A stretch of DNA of 37,592 nucleotides from Bacteroides sp. Lineage in GTDB: Bacteria > Bacteroidota > Bacteroidia > Bacteroidales > Bacteroidaceae. The number at the start of each line of letters is the position of its first letter. Position 1 is the first letter of the stretch. The notes under the pieces are model-generated. The model was not told the DNA's origin and did not search any database. It was given only the letters and a program-made list of their open reading frames with translations. Below, one piece after another: positions 8,372 to 16,241 of the stretch. Location of the stretch: NCBI RefSeq assembly GCF_030151085.1, contig NZ_JASLER010000033.1, positions 1 through 37,592 of the forward strand. Direction: 5' to 3'. Both the position numbers and the translations under genes were made by a program.

Positions 8372-9031
8372 CTACTTATTTACTCTATTAAGTATGTTAT
8401 CCAGTTCCTTTAAAAGGATAAAAGGGTTTTCAGAAATGGCTTCATCACTAAGTTCTCCACTATTTATTTTACTGATCATTTCCGGGTAATTTTCAAATTC
8501 TTGAAGCAATATTTTTTTACGATGCTTATCCATCTTCTTTAGAGGGAAAAAGGCTTTGGCATACCATTTATCTTGAAGTTTATAATAGCATCTGTATCCA
8601 TGAAAATAGTCCCAACCAATAAAGCCACATACATTCTTTCCTTCATATGTTTTCATTAATAAAGCTTGATCACGCCAAACTTGCCCAACTTTACCTATTT
8701 CATTATTTATATACATAGGTACCCAAACACCCACTAAATTTGCATCCAAATTATCGGAGTGAGGAGATGGATTATAATATTTATCATCATATTCTAATAC
8801 TTTTAAATAGTCGATACTACTAGCACCATACCTTTTTATCTTACTAGAAGGTTTTTCACTAAAGGAAATAGTAGAATCTACATTAGAAGGCATAGATCTT
8901 ACATAGCCCTCGATGACAGTACTATCTTTTAGAACCAGTTGAGCCCTCTGTGGTGTTACAGGATGCTGAGCATAAATCATAATTGGGGACAGCACTAAAG
9001 TAATTAAGGAAATAAGCATTTTCGTTTTCAT
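8372..9031 (-). CDS. Exported protein of unknown function
   Basis: 219 aa, not recognised. The N-terminus is a signal peptide (MKTKMLISLITLVLSPIMIYAQ, cleavage after YAQ near residue 22). The mature protein starts with a short beta-rich region (AQLVLKDSTVIEGYVRSM), has many aromatic residues in the middle (GWDYFHGYRCYYKLQDKWY) and ends in a charged helical segment. No membrane helix and no catalytic motif were seen. The early KDSTVIEGYV pattern resembles small beta-barrel-like repeats in other Bacteroides secreted proteins, but this is weak. It is a single gene with its own terminator, upstream of and divergent from the RelA-like gene. Confidence 0.72.
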   Translation of the reverse strand: MKTKMLISLITLVLSPIMIYAQHPVTPQRAQLVLKDSTVIEGYVRSMPSNVDSTISFSEKPSSKIKRYGASSIDYLKVLEYDDKYYNPSPHSDNLDANLVGVWVPMYINNEIGKVGQVWRDQALLMKTYEGKNVCGFIGWDYFHGYRCYYKLQDKWYAKAFFPLKKMDKHRKKILLQEFENYPEMISKINSGELSDEAISENPFILLKELDNILNRVNK

Positions 9032-9226
9032 GGCAAATCAGACATTTTATTGCGAATATACAAAAAAAACAGCACACAAATCCTTGTTGATAAATTCTTT
9101 ATTTTCCGACAAAGTAAGAAATTGGTTTTAAAGGATAAATGATAATTTTTCTGCCACCATAAGTATCAAAAAGTCTTTAGAGTAATTTAATTATGAAAAA
9201 AACTACAATATAAAACAAGAAAAAAC

Positions 9227-9234
9227 TAACTTTG
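9227..9234 (+). promoter_or_regulatory. Promoter -7 element of the relA-like gene
   Basis: TAACTTTG fits TAnnTTTG. The upstream in-frame TTG at 9232 is part of this element, so translation should begin at the ATG at 9256. No good TTTG was found at -33. Confidence 0.65.
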
Positions 9235-9255
9235 AGGCACAAAATACGGACGATT

Positions 9256-11472
9256 ATGGAAACAGATGAATTTTTCACTACCGATGAGAAGGGATTACTC
9301 TTCAAGCTCTATCGAAAATTATTGCAGCTTTCCGGCGAAACGCTCCTGAAAGGTGACTGCAAGAAACTGAAAACACATCTTGTCAATACAATAAAGAATA
9401 ATCATATCCAACGCGATACATTCGGTTTGAACCCAGTCATTAAGGATATGCAAACCGCTGTTATTGTAGTGGAAGAGATCGGCATGAAACGTGCTTCTAT
9501 CTTTGGTCTGATGCTTCACGACTCTGTACGTTGTGGCATTTGCACCACCGAAGAGGTAGAACGCAATTATGGCGAGGACGTAGCAGGCATTATTCGCGGA
9601 CTGATACGTGTAAACGAATTATATTCCAAAAGTCCGATTATCGAGTCGGAGAACTTCCGCAACTTCTTGCTGTCTTTTGCCGAAGATATGCGTGTAATTC
9701 TCATCATGATTGCCGACCGTGTAAACATCATGCGGCAGATAAAACACTGTGAGAATGACAATGCCCGCCGACAAGTGGCCAATGAGGCAGCATATCTTTA
9801 TGCTCCCCTCGCCCACAAACTTGGTTTATACAAACTAAAATCAGAATTAGAAGATCTCTCGCTGAAATATTCAGAAAAGGAAAGGTACTACCATATTAAA
9901 GAAAAGCTCAACGAAACAAAAGCTTCGCGAGACAAGTACATTGCCGCTTTCATTGCCCCTATACAAAAGAAGCTGGAAGAGGCCGGATTAAAGTTCCATC
10001 TCAAAGGACGAACTAAATCCATACACTCCATCTATCAGAAGATGAAGAAACAGAAATGTCCTTTCGAAAGCGTATACGATTTGTTCGCCATCCGTGTGAT
10101 TCTTGATTCTGCTCAGGAAAAGGAGAAGCTGGAATGCTGGCAAGCTTATTCAATTGTTACAGACATGTACCAACCCAATCCAAAGCGTTTGCGTGACTGG
10201 CTTTCCGTGCCCAAGAGCAACGGATACGAGTCTTTGCATATCACCGTAATGGGGCCTGAAGGCAAATGGGTGGAAGTGCAGATACGTACCGAGCGTATGG
10301 ATGAGATTGCCGAACGTGGTCTTGCCGCTCACTGGCGCTACAAAGGAATTAAAGGTGAAACGGGAATCGACGAATGGTTGACTTCCGTACGTGAAGCTTT
10401 GGAAAATTCCGATAATGGCCTTGAAGCGATGGATCGTTTCAAATTGGACCTATACGAAGACGAAGTTTTTGTCTTTACTCCAAAGGGGGATTTATTTAAA
10501 TTGGGTAAAGGTTCCACTGTGCTGGATTTCGCCTTCCATATTCATACCAAATTAGGTTGCAAGTGTATCGGTGCCAGGGTTAACAATAAGAATGTACAGT
10601 TAAAACATATTTTGCAGAGTGGCGACCAGGTGGAAATTATGACATCCAATACCCAAACGCCGAAACAGGACTGGTTGAACATTGTAACTACTTCGAAAGC
10701 ACGTACCAAGATACGTCAGGCATTGAAGGAAATGGCCGCCCGCCAGCATGCTTTTGCCAAAGAGACATTGGAACGTAAGTTCAAGAACCGCAAAATGGAG
10801 TATGACGAGGCTACAATGATGCGCCTTATCAAACGTCTCGGCTTTAAAGTGGTGACTGACTTCTATCAAGCCATTGCCGATGAAGTGCTTGATGTGAATG
10901 AATTCCTGGACAAATACCTTGAACAGCAAAGACGTGATAACGACGTTCACGATGAAATAATCTACCGCAGTGCCGAAGGCTACAACCTTCAACAAGGGAT
11001 GCCCGAAGAGATTCAAACAAAGGAAGATGTACTTGTCATAGATCAGAATTTAAAGGGGTTGGATTTCAAGCTGGCTCGTTGTTGTTCTCCGATTTACGGA
11101 GATGATGTATTTGGTTTTGTCAGTGTAACAGGGGGTATCAAGATTCATCGTAGCGACTGCCCCAATGCGAGTGATCTGCATTCGCGTTTTGGTTATCGTA
11201 TCGTAAAAGCCCGTTGGGCAGGAAAGTCACAAGGGACACAATATCCCATCACCCTGCGTGTGGTAGGACACGATGATATCGGTATTGTAACAAACATTAC
11301 TTCTATCATTGCCAAAGAGACCGGCATCACTCTCCGCAGTATCGGAATAGATTCTAACGATGGTTTATTTTCCGGTACGCTCACCATTATGGTAGGCGAT
11401 ACGGGACGATTAGAAGCATTGCTAAAGAAACTGAGAACAATTAAGGGAGTAAAGCAAGTATCACGAAATTAA
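9256..11472 (+). CDS. relA: RelA/SpoT-family (p)ppGpp synthetase with degenerate hydrolase domain
   Basis: 738 aa from the ATG at 9256. Domain order is typical of long RSH proteins: HD-type domain (about 35-180), synthetase (about 235-370), TGS (about 400-465), conserved Cys region (CCSPIYGDDVFGFV, then HRSDCPN) and a C-terminal ACT domain. The synthetase looks intact, with GRTKSIHSIYQKM, the RLRD motif at 311-314 and KSNGYESLH at 320-328. The hydrolase domain keeps the HD pair (88-89) but has SVRCG where active enzymes have VVEDT, and ADRVNIMR where they have ADRLHNMR, so it probably cannot hydrolyse ppGpp. This suggests a RelA-like stringent-response synthetase in the cytoplasm. dgkA follows after 10 nt, a likely operon. 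Confidence 0.92.
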   Translation: METDEFFTTDEKGLLFKLYRKLLQLSGETLLKGDCKKLKTHLVNTIKNNHIQRDTFGLNPVIKDMQTAVIVVEEIGMKRASIFGLMLHDSVRCGICTTEEVERNYGEDVAGIIRGLIRVNELYSKSPIIESENFRNFLLSFAEDMRVILIMIADRVNIMRQIKHCENDNARRQVANEAAYLYAPLAHKLGLYKLKSELEDLSLKYSEKERYYHIKEKLNETKASRDKYIAAFIAPIQKKLEEAGLKFHLKGRTKSIHSIYQKMKKQKCPFESVYDLFAIRVILDSAQEKEKLECWQAYSIVTDMYQPNPKRLRDWLSVPKSNGYESLHITVMGPEGKWVEVQIRTERMDEIAERGLAAHWRYKGIKGETGIDEWLTSVREALENSDNGLEAMDRFKLDLYEDEVFVFTPKGDLFKLGKGSTVLDFAFHIHTKLGCKCIGARVNNKNVQLKHILQSGDQVEIMTSNTQTPKQDWLNIVTTSKARTKIRQALKEMAARQHAFAKETLERKFKNRKMEYDEATMMRLIKRLGFKVVTDFYQAIADEVLDVNEFLDKYLEQQRRDNDVHDEIIYRSAEGYNLQQGMPEEIQTKEDVLVIDQNLKGLDFKLARCCSPIYGDDVFGFVSVTGGIKIHRSDCPNASDLHSRFGYRIVKARWAGKSQGTQYPITLRVVGHDDIGIVTNITSIIAKETGITLRSIGIDSNDGLFSGTLTIMVGDTGRLEALLKKLRTIKGVKQVSRN

Positions 11473-11482
11473 ATAAATAATC

Positions 11483-11863
11483 ATGAAATATGATTTGAAG
11501 AAGCAACTTCGCAGTTTCGGTTATGCTTGGCAAGGCATTAAAAGCTGCATAGGCAAAGAGCAGAATTTAAGTTTTCACCTTATTGTTACATGCATAGTCA
11601 TCATTGCAGGAGTTGCATTTAATATCACCCTTATGGAGTGGATGATTATCCTTCTTTGCATCGGAGTCGTGATTGCTGCCGAACTATTCAATACAGCCAT
11701 TGAGAGATTGGTGGATTTAGTTTCTCCCGAACGGCATCCTATTGCCGGTCAGGTAAAAGACATTGCCGCCGGAGCAGTGCTTGTATGCGCTGTTGCGGCG
11801 GCAATTATAGGATTGATTATATTCGCACCTTATATATTAACCTTGATACAAACAAATCACTAA
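11483..11863 (+). CDS. dgkA: Diacylglycerol/undecaprenol kinase family membrane protein
   Basis: 126 aa with three membrane segments (about 28-48, 52-72, 95-120), as in the small DgkA family. The family motif AAELFNTAIERLVDL carries the catalytic and metal-binding Glu/Asn residues, and EQNLSFHL in the N-terminal part is also typical. The family phosphorylates diacylglycerol (proteobacteria) or undecaprenol (Gram-positives). Which lipid is used here cannot be read from sequence. It probably forms a trimer in the inner membrane. It lies 10 nt after the RelA-like gene and ends 10 nt before the convergent MFS gene, leaving almost no room for a terminator. Confidence 0.93.
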   Translation: MKYDLKKQLRSFGYAWQGIKSCIGKEQNLSFHLIVTCIVIIAGVAFNITLMEWMIILLCIGVVIAAELFNTAIERLVDLVSPERHPIAGQVKDIAAGAVLVCAVAAAIIGLIIFAPYILTLIQTNH

Positions 11864-11873
11864 TAACTATTCC

Positions 11874-12854
11874 CTATTCTCTAACCTTCTTCTTCTTATA
11901 ATAAGGATAAGTCACAAATACAAAAAGAAATAAAGCTAAAACGGCAGCCACTGAGGCAACTTGATAGACCAGCGCTTTATCCATCATTCGGCAAGCCATT
12001 GTCATACCTATCAGTATTCCTGCTTCCATGGATAAATGGCAGGTAGTATTTGCTGTTCCACGCTGGCAATGATAAGATAGCTTCACAAACATATTAGTGA
12101 ATGGCACTGTGACAACTGACAAAATCACTAATGCCAACAAGGACCAATAATCACCTGTAAACATTAAAGGTAACAGTAACCCCGGTACAAAAGCTATCAG
12201 CAACATATTAATAGCGGGCAACCATGCACGAGGTAACAGAAAACGATCGACATTGCAAACCGCTACTCCTATCGGAGCCCGGAAAGCAACATATACTCTC
12301 GAAATAAAAAACATACTGAATATTCCCAATGCCACAGAAAGATAAATCACCATACGGAAACCATAAATCCAATATAGCCAAATACCCAAGACAACACCTG
12401 CCAACATACCTAATCGGGAAGTCCAGGCATATACTATATTACCCGCACTGCGGCGATTGGAGGTCGTTATATCAATAGCCACGGTAATGCCTGCCGTAGT
12501 TGCCAATCCGAAACATCCACCTTGCACTAAGGCAAGTAGCAGAAGATTCGTATATGTATCTACAAAAGCATACCCCAATGCAGCCGCTGACATAACAAAT
12601 ATGGAATATAGCAGCACGCGCTTCCGCTTGTAAGCATCGCCTAGATAAGCATGAAACGGTCCTACCAGAAACATAGCCGCTGCAAACACTAGAAACATGC
12701 ATCCCGTTTCAGTAACGGAAATATCCAGTCGTTGTCCTATAATAAAGGGCAGCAATGGAAAGAGCATGTATACAGATGTAAACAACAATAAATTTGATGC
12801 ACACATCCGCCAATAGTTCAGCGTCATAAGTCCACTAGTATTGTTCTTTCTCAT
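11874..12854 (-). CDS. MFS transporter, short (about 10 membrane segments)
   Basis: 326 aa hydrophobic protein of the major facilitator type. About ten membrane helices can be traced. The loop after the second contains GDAYKRKRVLL, matching the MFS motif between helices 2 and 3 (G-D-x-x-x-R-K/R). Usual MFS proteins have 12 helices and about 400 aa, so this one is short, with the missing part most likely in the C-terminal half. No frameshift remnant was seen. The substrate is unknown. The ATG at 12854 overlaps the end of panB by 20 nt; an ATG at 12827 would avoid the overlap. Tight coupling to panB suggests one transcript. Confidence 0.8.
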   Translation of the reverse strand: MRKNNTSGLMTLNYWRMCASNLLLFTSVYMLFPLLPFIIGQRLDISVTETGCMFLVFAAAMFLVGPFHAYLGDAYKRKRVLLYSIFVMSAAALGYAFVDTYTNLLLLALVQGGCFGLATTAGITVAIDITTSNRRSAGNIVYAWTSRLGMLAGVVLGIWLYWIYGFRMVIYLSVALGIFSMFFISRVYVAFRAPIGVAVCNVDRFLLPRAWLPAINMLLIAFVPGLLLPLMFTGDYWSLLALVILSVVTVPFTNMFVKLSYHCQRGTANTTCHLSMEAGILIGMTMACRMMDKALVYQVASVAAVLALFLFVFVTYPYYKKKKVRE

Positions 12855-13656
12855 TCGGGAAATCTAAGTTCTTCACATCGGATATGTAACGACTGATAGC
12901 ATCCGTCATTATTGTATGCAGATCGGCATAACGGCGCAGGAAGCGCGGGCGGAAACCATTATTCATACCCAGCATATCTTGTATCACAAGCACCTGACCA
13001 TCTACATCGCCACCGGCACCAATACCGATAACAGGAATAGTCAGTTCACTTGCCACACGTGCAGCCAAAGCGGCCGGAATCTTCTCTAATACCAATGCAA
13101 AGCAACCGGCTTCTTCCAGCATGTGTGCATCGCTTATCAGCTTGTCGGCTTCCGTATCGTCTTTGGCACGAACGGTATAAGTACCATATTTATTAATGGA
13201 TTGCGGCATTAGCCCAAGATGTCCCATAATAGGTATACCGGCACTGAGAATACGTTTCACCGTACCGATAATTTCCTCGCCACCCTCCAGTTTCAAAGCG
13301 TCGGCATGACTTTCTTTCATAATACGGATGGCAGAAGCCAAACCTTCCATTTCATTACCTTGATAAGAACCGAACGGCATATCTACCACCACCATAGCAC
13401 GCTTTACACCACGAACTACAGACTTACCGTGATAAATCATTTGATCAAGAGTAATGGGAAGAGTAGTTACATTACCCGCCATTACATTAGAAGCAGAATC
13501 TCCTACCAAAATGACATCGACACCGGCACCATCTACAATCTGTGCCATGGTATAGTCGTAAGATGTCAACATTGATATCTTTTCACCTCTTTGTTTCATT
13601 TCTATGAGGCGATGAGTAGTCACTTTACGAGTGTCGTCTGAAATATATCCAGCCAT
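12835..13656 (-). CDS. panB: 3-methyl-2-oxobutanoate hydroxymethyltransferase
   Basis: 273 aa, normal for PanB, the first enzyme of pantothenate synthesis. It transfers a hydroxymethyl group from methylene-tetrahydrofolate to alpha-ketoisovalerate to give ketopantoate. Key motifs are MLTSYDYTMAQIVDGAGVDVILVGDSASNV (metal-binding Asp), VVVDMPFGSYQ, AHLGLMPQ-like GHLGLMPQSIN, and IPVIGIGAGGDVDGQVLVIQDMLG. It is a cytoplasmic decamer in known cases. It has its own promoter at 13685-13718 and overlaps the downstream MFS gene. Confidence 0.97.
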   Translation of the reverse strand: MAGYISDDTRKVTTHRLIEMKQRGEKISMLTSYDYTMAQIVDGAGVDVILVGDSASNVMAGNVTTLPITLDQMIYHGKSVVRGVKRAMVVVDMPFGSYQGNEMEGLASAIRIMKESHADALKLEGGEEIIGTVKRILSAGIPIMGHLGLMPQSINKYGTYTVRAKDDTEADKLISDAHMLEEAGCFALVLEKIPAALAARVASELTIPVIGIGAGGDVDGQVLVIQDMLGMNNGFRPRFLRRYADLHTIMTDAISRYISDVKNLDFPNEKEQY

Positions 13657-13684
13657 TTTATTTATATTTTTAAAATTACGGGCG

Positions 13685-13718
13685 CAAAGGTAATCCTTTT
13701 TCTGATTACTTGTGCAAT
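13685..13718 (-). promoter_or_regulatory. Promoter of panB
   Basis: The minus strand has TACCTTTG at 13692-13685 (fits TAnnTTTG) with ATTG at 13718-13715 about 22 bp upstream. The upstream half overlaps the 3' end of the HAD gene. Confidence 0.6.
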
Positions 13719-14353
13719 TGGGTTAATTTATCGTAGGTAAAGCCAACAAAGTCTTCCAAGACGGCATGGCATAACGGATCGATATCTTCTCGCGAGTTAG
13801 TTGTAGCCAAGCCGATAACTGTTGCTTCGGATGCCATTCCCGCTTTCAGCCCATTGAATGAATCCTCAAAGACGTAAGTAGTATCAGGAGTAGTTCCGAA
13901 AATTTCCATGCCGAGCAAGAAACAATCCGGCGCCGGCTTGGAGGCGGTAAACATTTCAGCGGTAAGAATACGGTCGAAGAGTGTCTTAATTTCGGGATGA
14001 ACACGATAAACAGCCGCCATCTTCGGTTCGTTGGAACTGGTAACTACTGCGGTCTTCACATTGTGACGATGAAGGTCTGCTATAAAATCGAGTACTCCAG
14101 GGATAAAGTCAAACGACATTTCCTGTTCAAAACAGTTCAGGCGTTCAGTAATTTCAGCCTGTTCCTTCATCATGCCCGGGAAAAATGTATCGTAAATATA
14201 GACTAGTGTCTGTCCTTTCACCCTACCTTCTATATCATCCACTCCCAGATATTCCATTCCCATCTGATGCCAAAACCGGCTGTACTGCGTTTCGGTGTCA
14301 ACCACCACACCGTCAAAATCAAAAAGAACGGCCTTTGTTTTCATTGTGTCCAT
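13706..14353 (-). CDS. HAD-superfamily phosphatase, beta-phosphoglucomutase-like
   Basis: About 216 aa of the HAD subfamily IA. The catalytic motif DFDGVVVDTE (nucleophile Asp and acid Asp) is at the N-terminus. Motif II Thr/Ser is in TAVVTSSNEPK, the motif III Lys is in SKPAPDCFLLG, and the motif IV acidic pair is in TYVFEDSFNGLKAG. The helical cap between motifs I and II fits beta-phosphoglucomutase or sugar-phosphate phosphatases; which substrate is unknown. Starts at 14386, 14353 and 14344 are possible. I chose 14353 because a near-consensus -7 box (GACCTTTG, minus strand 14407-14400) would place the transcript start only a few nt before 14386. Divergent from the MATE gene. Confidence 0.86.
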   Translation of the reverse strand: MDTMKTKAVLFDFDGVVVDTETQYSRFWHQMGMEYLGVDDIEGRVKGQTLVYIYDTFFPGMMKEQAEITERLNCFEQEMSFDFIPGVLDFIADLHRHNVKTAVVTSSNEPKMAAVYRVHPEIKTLFDRILTAEMFTASKPAPDCFLLGMEIFGTTPDTTYVFEDSFNGLKAGMASEATVIGLATTNSREDIDPLCHAVLEDFVGFTYDKLTQLHK

Positions 14354-14439
14354 AAACTTTCTTTTACCTAATTCTGTTAATACCATATTTTATCAGACGA
14401 CAAAGGTCTGAATAATCATCGAACCAAGCAAATATTTCC

Positions 14440-14447
14440 TACCTTTG
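14440..14447 (+). promoter_or_regulatory. Promoter -7 element of the MATE gene
   Basis: TACCTTTG fits TAnnTTTG and lies 23 bp before the ATG at 14471. The in-frame GTG at 14447 overlaps its last base, so it is not the start. Confidence 0.65.
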
Positions 14448-14470
14448 TGCATCTTAATCAGCTCAAATCA

Positions 14471-15814
14471 ATGAACAACCCACATATTTTAGGAACTGAG
14501 CGTATCGGAAAACTACTGTTACAGTACTCCATACCTGCCATTATTGGTATGACTATTACTTCATTGTATAACATTATCGACAGTATTTTCATAGGTCATG
14601 GTATCGGTGCAATGGGAATTGCCGGACTAGCCATCACTTTCCCGCTAATGAACTTGGTGGTAGCATTCTGTACAATGGTTTCGGCGGGTGGCTCTACCAT
14701 TTCATCCATACGGTTGGGACAAAAAGACCTTGACGGTGCAACAGAAGTCTTAGGAAATACATTAATGTTCTGCCTTATCAATGCATTTGTATTTGGCAGT
14801 ATCTCTTATATTTTTCTCGATGATATACTTCTCTTTTTCGGTGCCAGTAATGATACATTGCCCTACGCACGCGACTTTATGCAAGTAATTTTGTTGGGTA
14901 CTCCCATAACCTATACCATGATCGGTTTAAATAACATCATGCGTGCTACAGGATATCCCAAGAAAGCTATGTTGACTTCTATGGTGACGGTAGTTTGCAA
15001 TATTATCCTCGCTCCTATCTTTATCTTCCAGTTTGATTGGGGAATCCGGGGTGCGGCAACGGCAACGGTGATTTCACAATTTATCGGTATGGTGTGGGTA
15101 GTAAGCCATTTTCTTCAAAAGACAAGTATCGTACGGTTACATCGTGGTTTCTGGAAGATGAAAAAGAAGATCATCACCAGTATTCTCTCCATAGGCATGT
15201 CGCCCTTCCTGATGAACGTCACGGCATGTGTCATCGTGATTATCGTAAACAACAGCCTGCAACATTATGGTGGTGATATGGCTATCGGTGCTTATGGCAT
15301 CATGAACCGTTTACTGGTACTCTATGTAATGATTGTTTTAGGGCTGACAATGGGAATGCAGCCCATTATAGGCTATAACTTCGGCGCACAGAAGCACGAC
15401 CGGGTTAAGGCTACATTACGTCTGGGCATTATAACAGGTGTATGTATTACCAGTACAGGATTCATTATCTGCGAGCTTTTTCCACATGCCGTATCAGCCA
15501 TCTTCACCAGCGATGAGCAGCTGATTGATATGGCATCGAGAGGCGTACGAATTGCTATAGCTATGTTCCCGTTTGTAGGTGCACAGATTGTTATCAGTAA
15601 CTTCTTCCAAAGCATAGGAAAGGCAAAGATTAGTATCTTCTTATCGTTGACACGTCAATTACTGTATCTGCTGCCGGGCCTACTGATCTTCCCTCATTAT
15701 CTTGGACTGGATGGAGTATGGACTTGCATGCCTGTATCGGATTTCTTTGCATTCTTAACGGCTGTTATTGCATTGTGGATATATGTAAAAAGGTTGAATA
15801 CCCGTACAGCTTAA
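14471..15814 (+). CDS. MATE family efflux transporter
   Basis: 447 aa from the ATG at 14471, with twelve membrane segments in two six-helix halves, as in MATE (MatE/NorM-like) cation-coupled multidrug exporters. The first half begins LLQYSIPAIIGMTITSLYNIIDSIFIGHGIGAMGIAGLAI, a typical MATE N-terminus. The second half has MTMGMQPIIGYNFGAQ-like LTMGMQPIIGYNFGAQKHDRV, another family hallmark. It sits in the inner membrane and exports drugs or metabolites using Na+ or H+; the substrate is unknown. Single gene, with a short leader from the TACCTTTG promoter. Confidence 0.93.
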   Translation: MNNPHILGTERIGKLLLQYSIPAIIGMTITSLYNIIDSIFIGHGIGAMGIAGLAITFPLMNLVVAFCTMVSAGGSTISSIRLGQKDLDGATEVLGNTLMFCLINAFVFGSISYIFLDDILLFFGASNDTLPYARDFMQVILLGTPITYTMIGLNNIMRATGYPKKAMLTSMVTVVCNIILAPIFIFQFDWGIRGAATATVISQFIGMVWVVSHFLQKTSIVRLHRGFWKMKKKIITSILSIGMSPFLMNVTACVIVIIVNNSLQHYGGDMAIGAYGIMNRLLVLYVMIVLGLTMGMQPIIGYNFGAQKHDRVKATLRLGIITGVCITSTGFIICELFPHAVSAIFTSDEQLIDMASRGVRIAIAMFPFVGAQIVISNFFQSIGKAKISIFLSLTRQLLYLLPGLLIFPHYLGLDGVWTCMPVSDFFAFLTAVIALWIYVKRLNTRTA

Positions 15815-15876
15815 CCCCAATATTGTCAAGAGCAGAATTACGAAAGATTAACGGAGCCTCATCACATTCTGCCTCA

Positions 15877-15964
15877 AAACATATGATATGTTCACCCTAA
15901 ACGCATAGTCTGTTTACCCCAAACACATGATGCGTTTCGCTCGAACAGACCATCTAAAACGACA
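15877..15964. repeat. Degenerate 22-bp tandem array of AAAC-N9-GTTT dyads
   Basis: Three clear units and one weaker unit follow each other at exactly 22-bp steps from 15877, 15899, 15921 and 15943. Each starts AAAC (or GAAC), and the clear ones have the form AAAC-N9-GTT(T/C), an imperfect dyad. Intervening bases vary. It lies in the 427-bp gap downstream of the MATE gene. Confidence 0.7.
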
Positions 15965-16026
15965 CACTTCATCGTCCGGAATGCCGGGGCTTATCGCCAA
16001 AAGCACGAAGGTTTTCAGGTAAAATC

Positions 16027-16097
16027 CCTCAGGTTTAGGTTGCTTAAAGCTGAGGTTTAGGTCGGTAAAGTGCAGCATTAGGAGAGTAAACCTGAGG
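16027..16097. repeat. Second 22-bp-period array enclosed by an 11-bp inverted repeat
   Basis: Units beginning CAGGTTTAGG (16030), GAGGTTTAGG (16052) and CAGCATTAGG (16073) repeat at about 22 bp. The block is bounded by CCTCAGGTTTA (16027-16037) and TAAACCTGAGG (16087-16097), a perfect inverted repeat that could close a large stem-loop. Confidence 0.65.
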
Positions 16098-16119
16098 TAT
16101 TTCAAATGGAGAGCGGACA

Positions 16120-16157
16120 AGGGAAAAAAGAAAAGGAGAAGCAATGCCTCTCCTTTT
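16120..16157 (-). terminator. Terminator of the ABC permease operon
   Basis: AAAAGGAGA and TCTCCTTTT (16131-16139, 16149-16157) form a perfect 9-bp stem with a 9-nt loop. On the minus strand it is followed by TTTTCTTTTTT. It lies 85 nt after the last permease stop codon. The rest of the 15815-16241 gap holds the two 22-bp arrays. Confidence 0.8.
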
Positions 16158-16241
16158 ACGCTAATTTAAAAATGAAGTATCTATAAATTCACTTTACAAA
16201 TATACAACATCTAAAAGCCGATGTCAAGTATTTCGGGATTT

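Noticed and set aside
9232..9255. Upstream TTG start for the RelA-like gene
   Set aside because: The TTG lies inside the TAACTTTG promoter box, so it would not be in the transcript. The same reasoning removes the TTG at 28172 (TAACTTTG) and the GTG at 14447 (TACCTTTG).
10600..11016. 138-codon open frame opposite the RelA-like gene
   Set aside because: It is the complement of a conserved coding region, and its translation has no recognisable features.
15877..16097. CRISPR array
   Set aside because: The units are only 22 bp and degenerate throughout, with no identical repeats separated by unique spacers, and there are no cas genes.
15914..16144. 76-codon minus-strand frame in the gap between the MATE gene and the ABC operon
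   Set aside because: It runs across the 22-bp repeat arrays and the terminator hairpin, and its apparent protein is a by-product of these.
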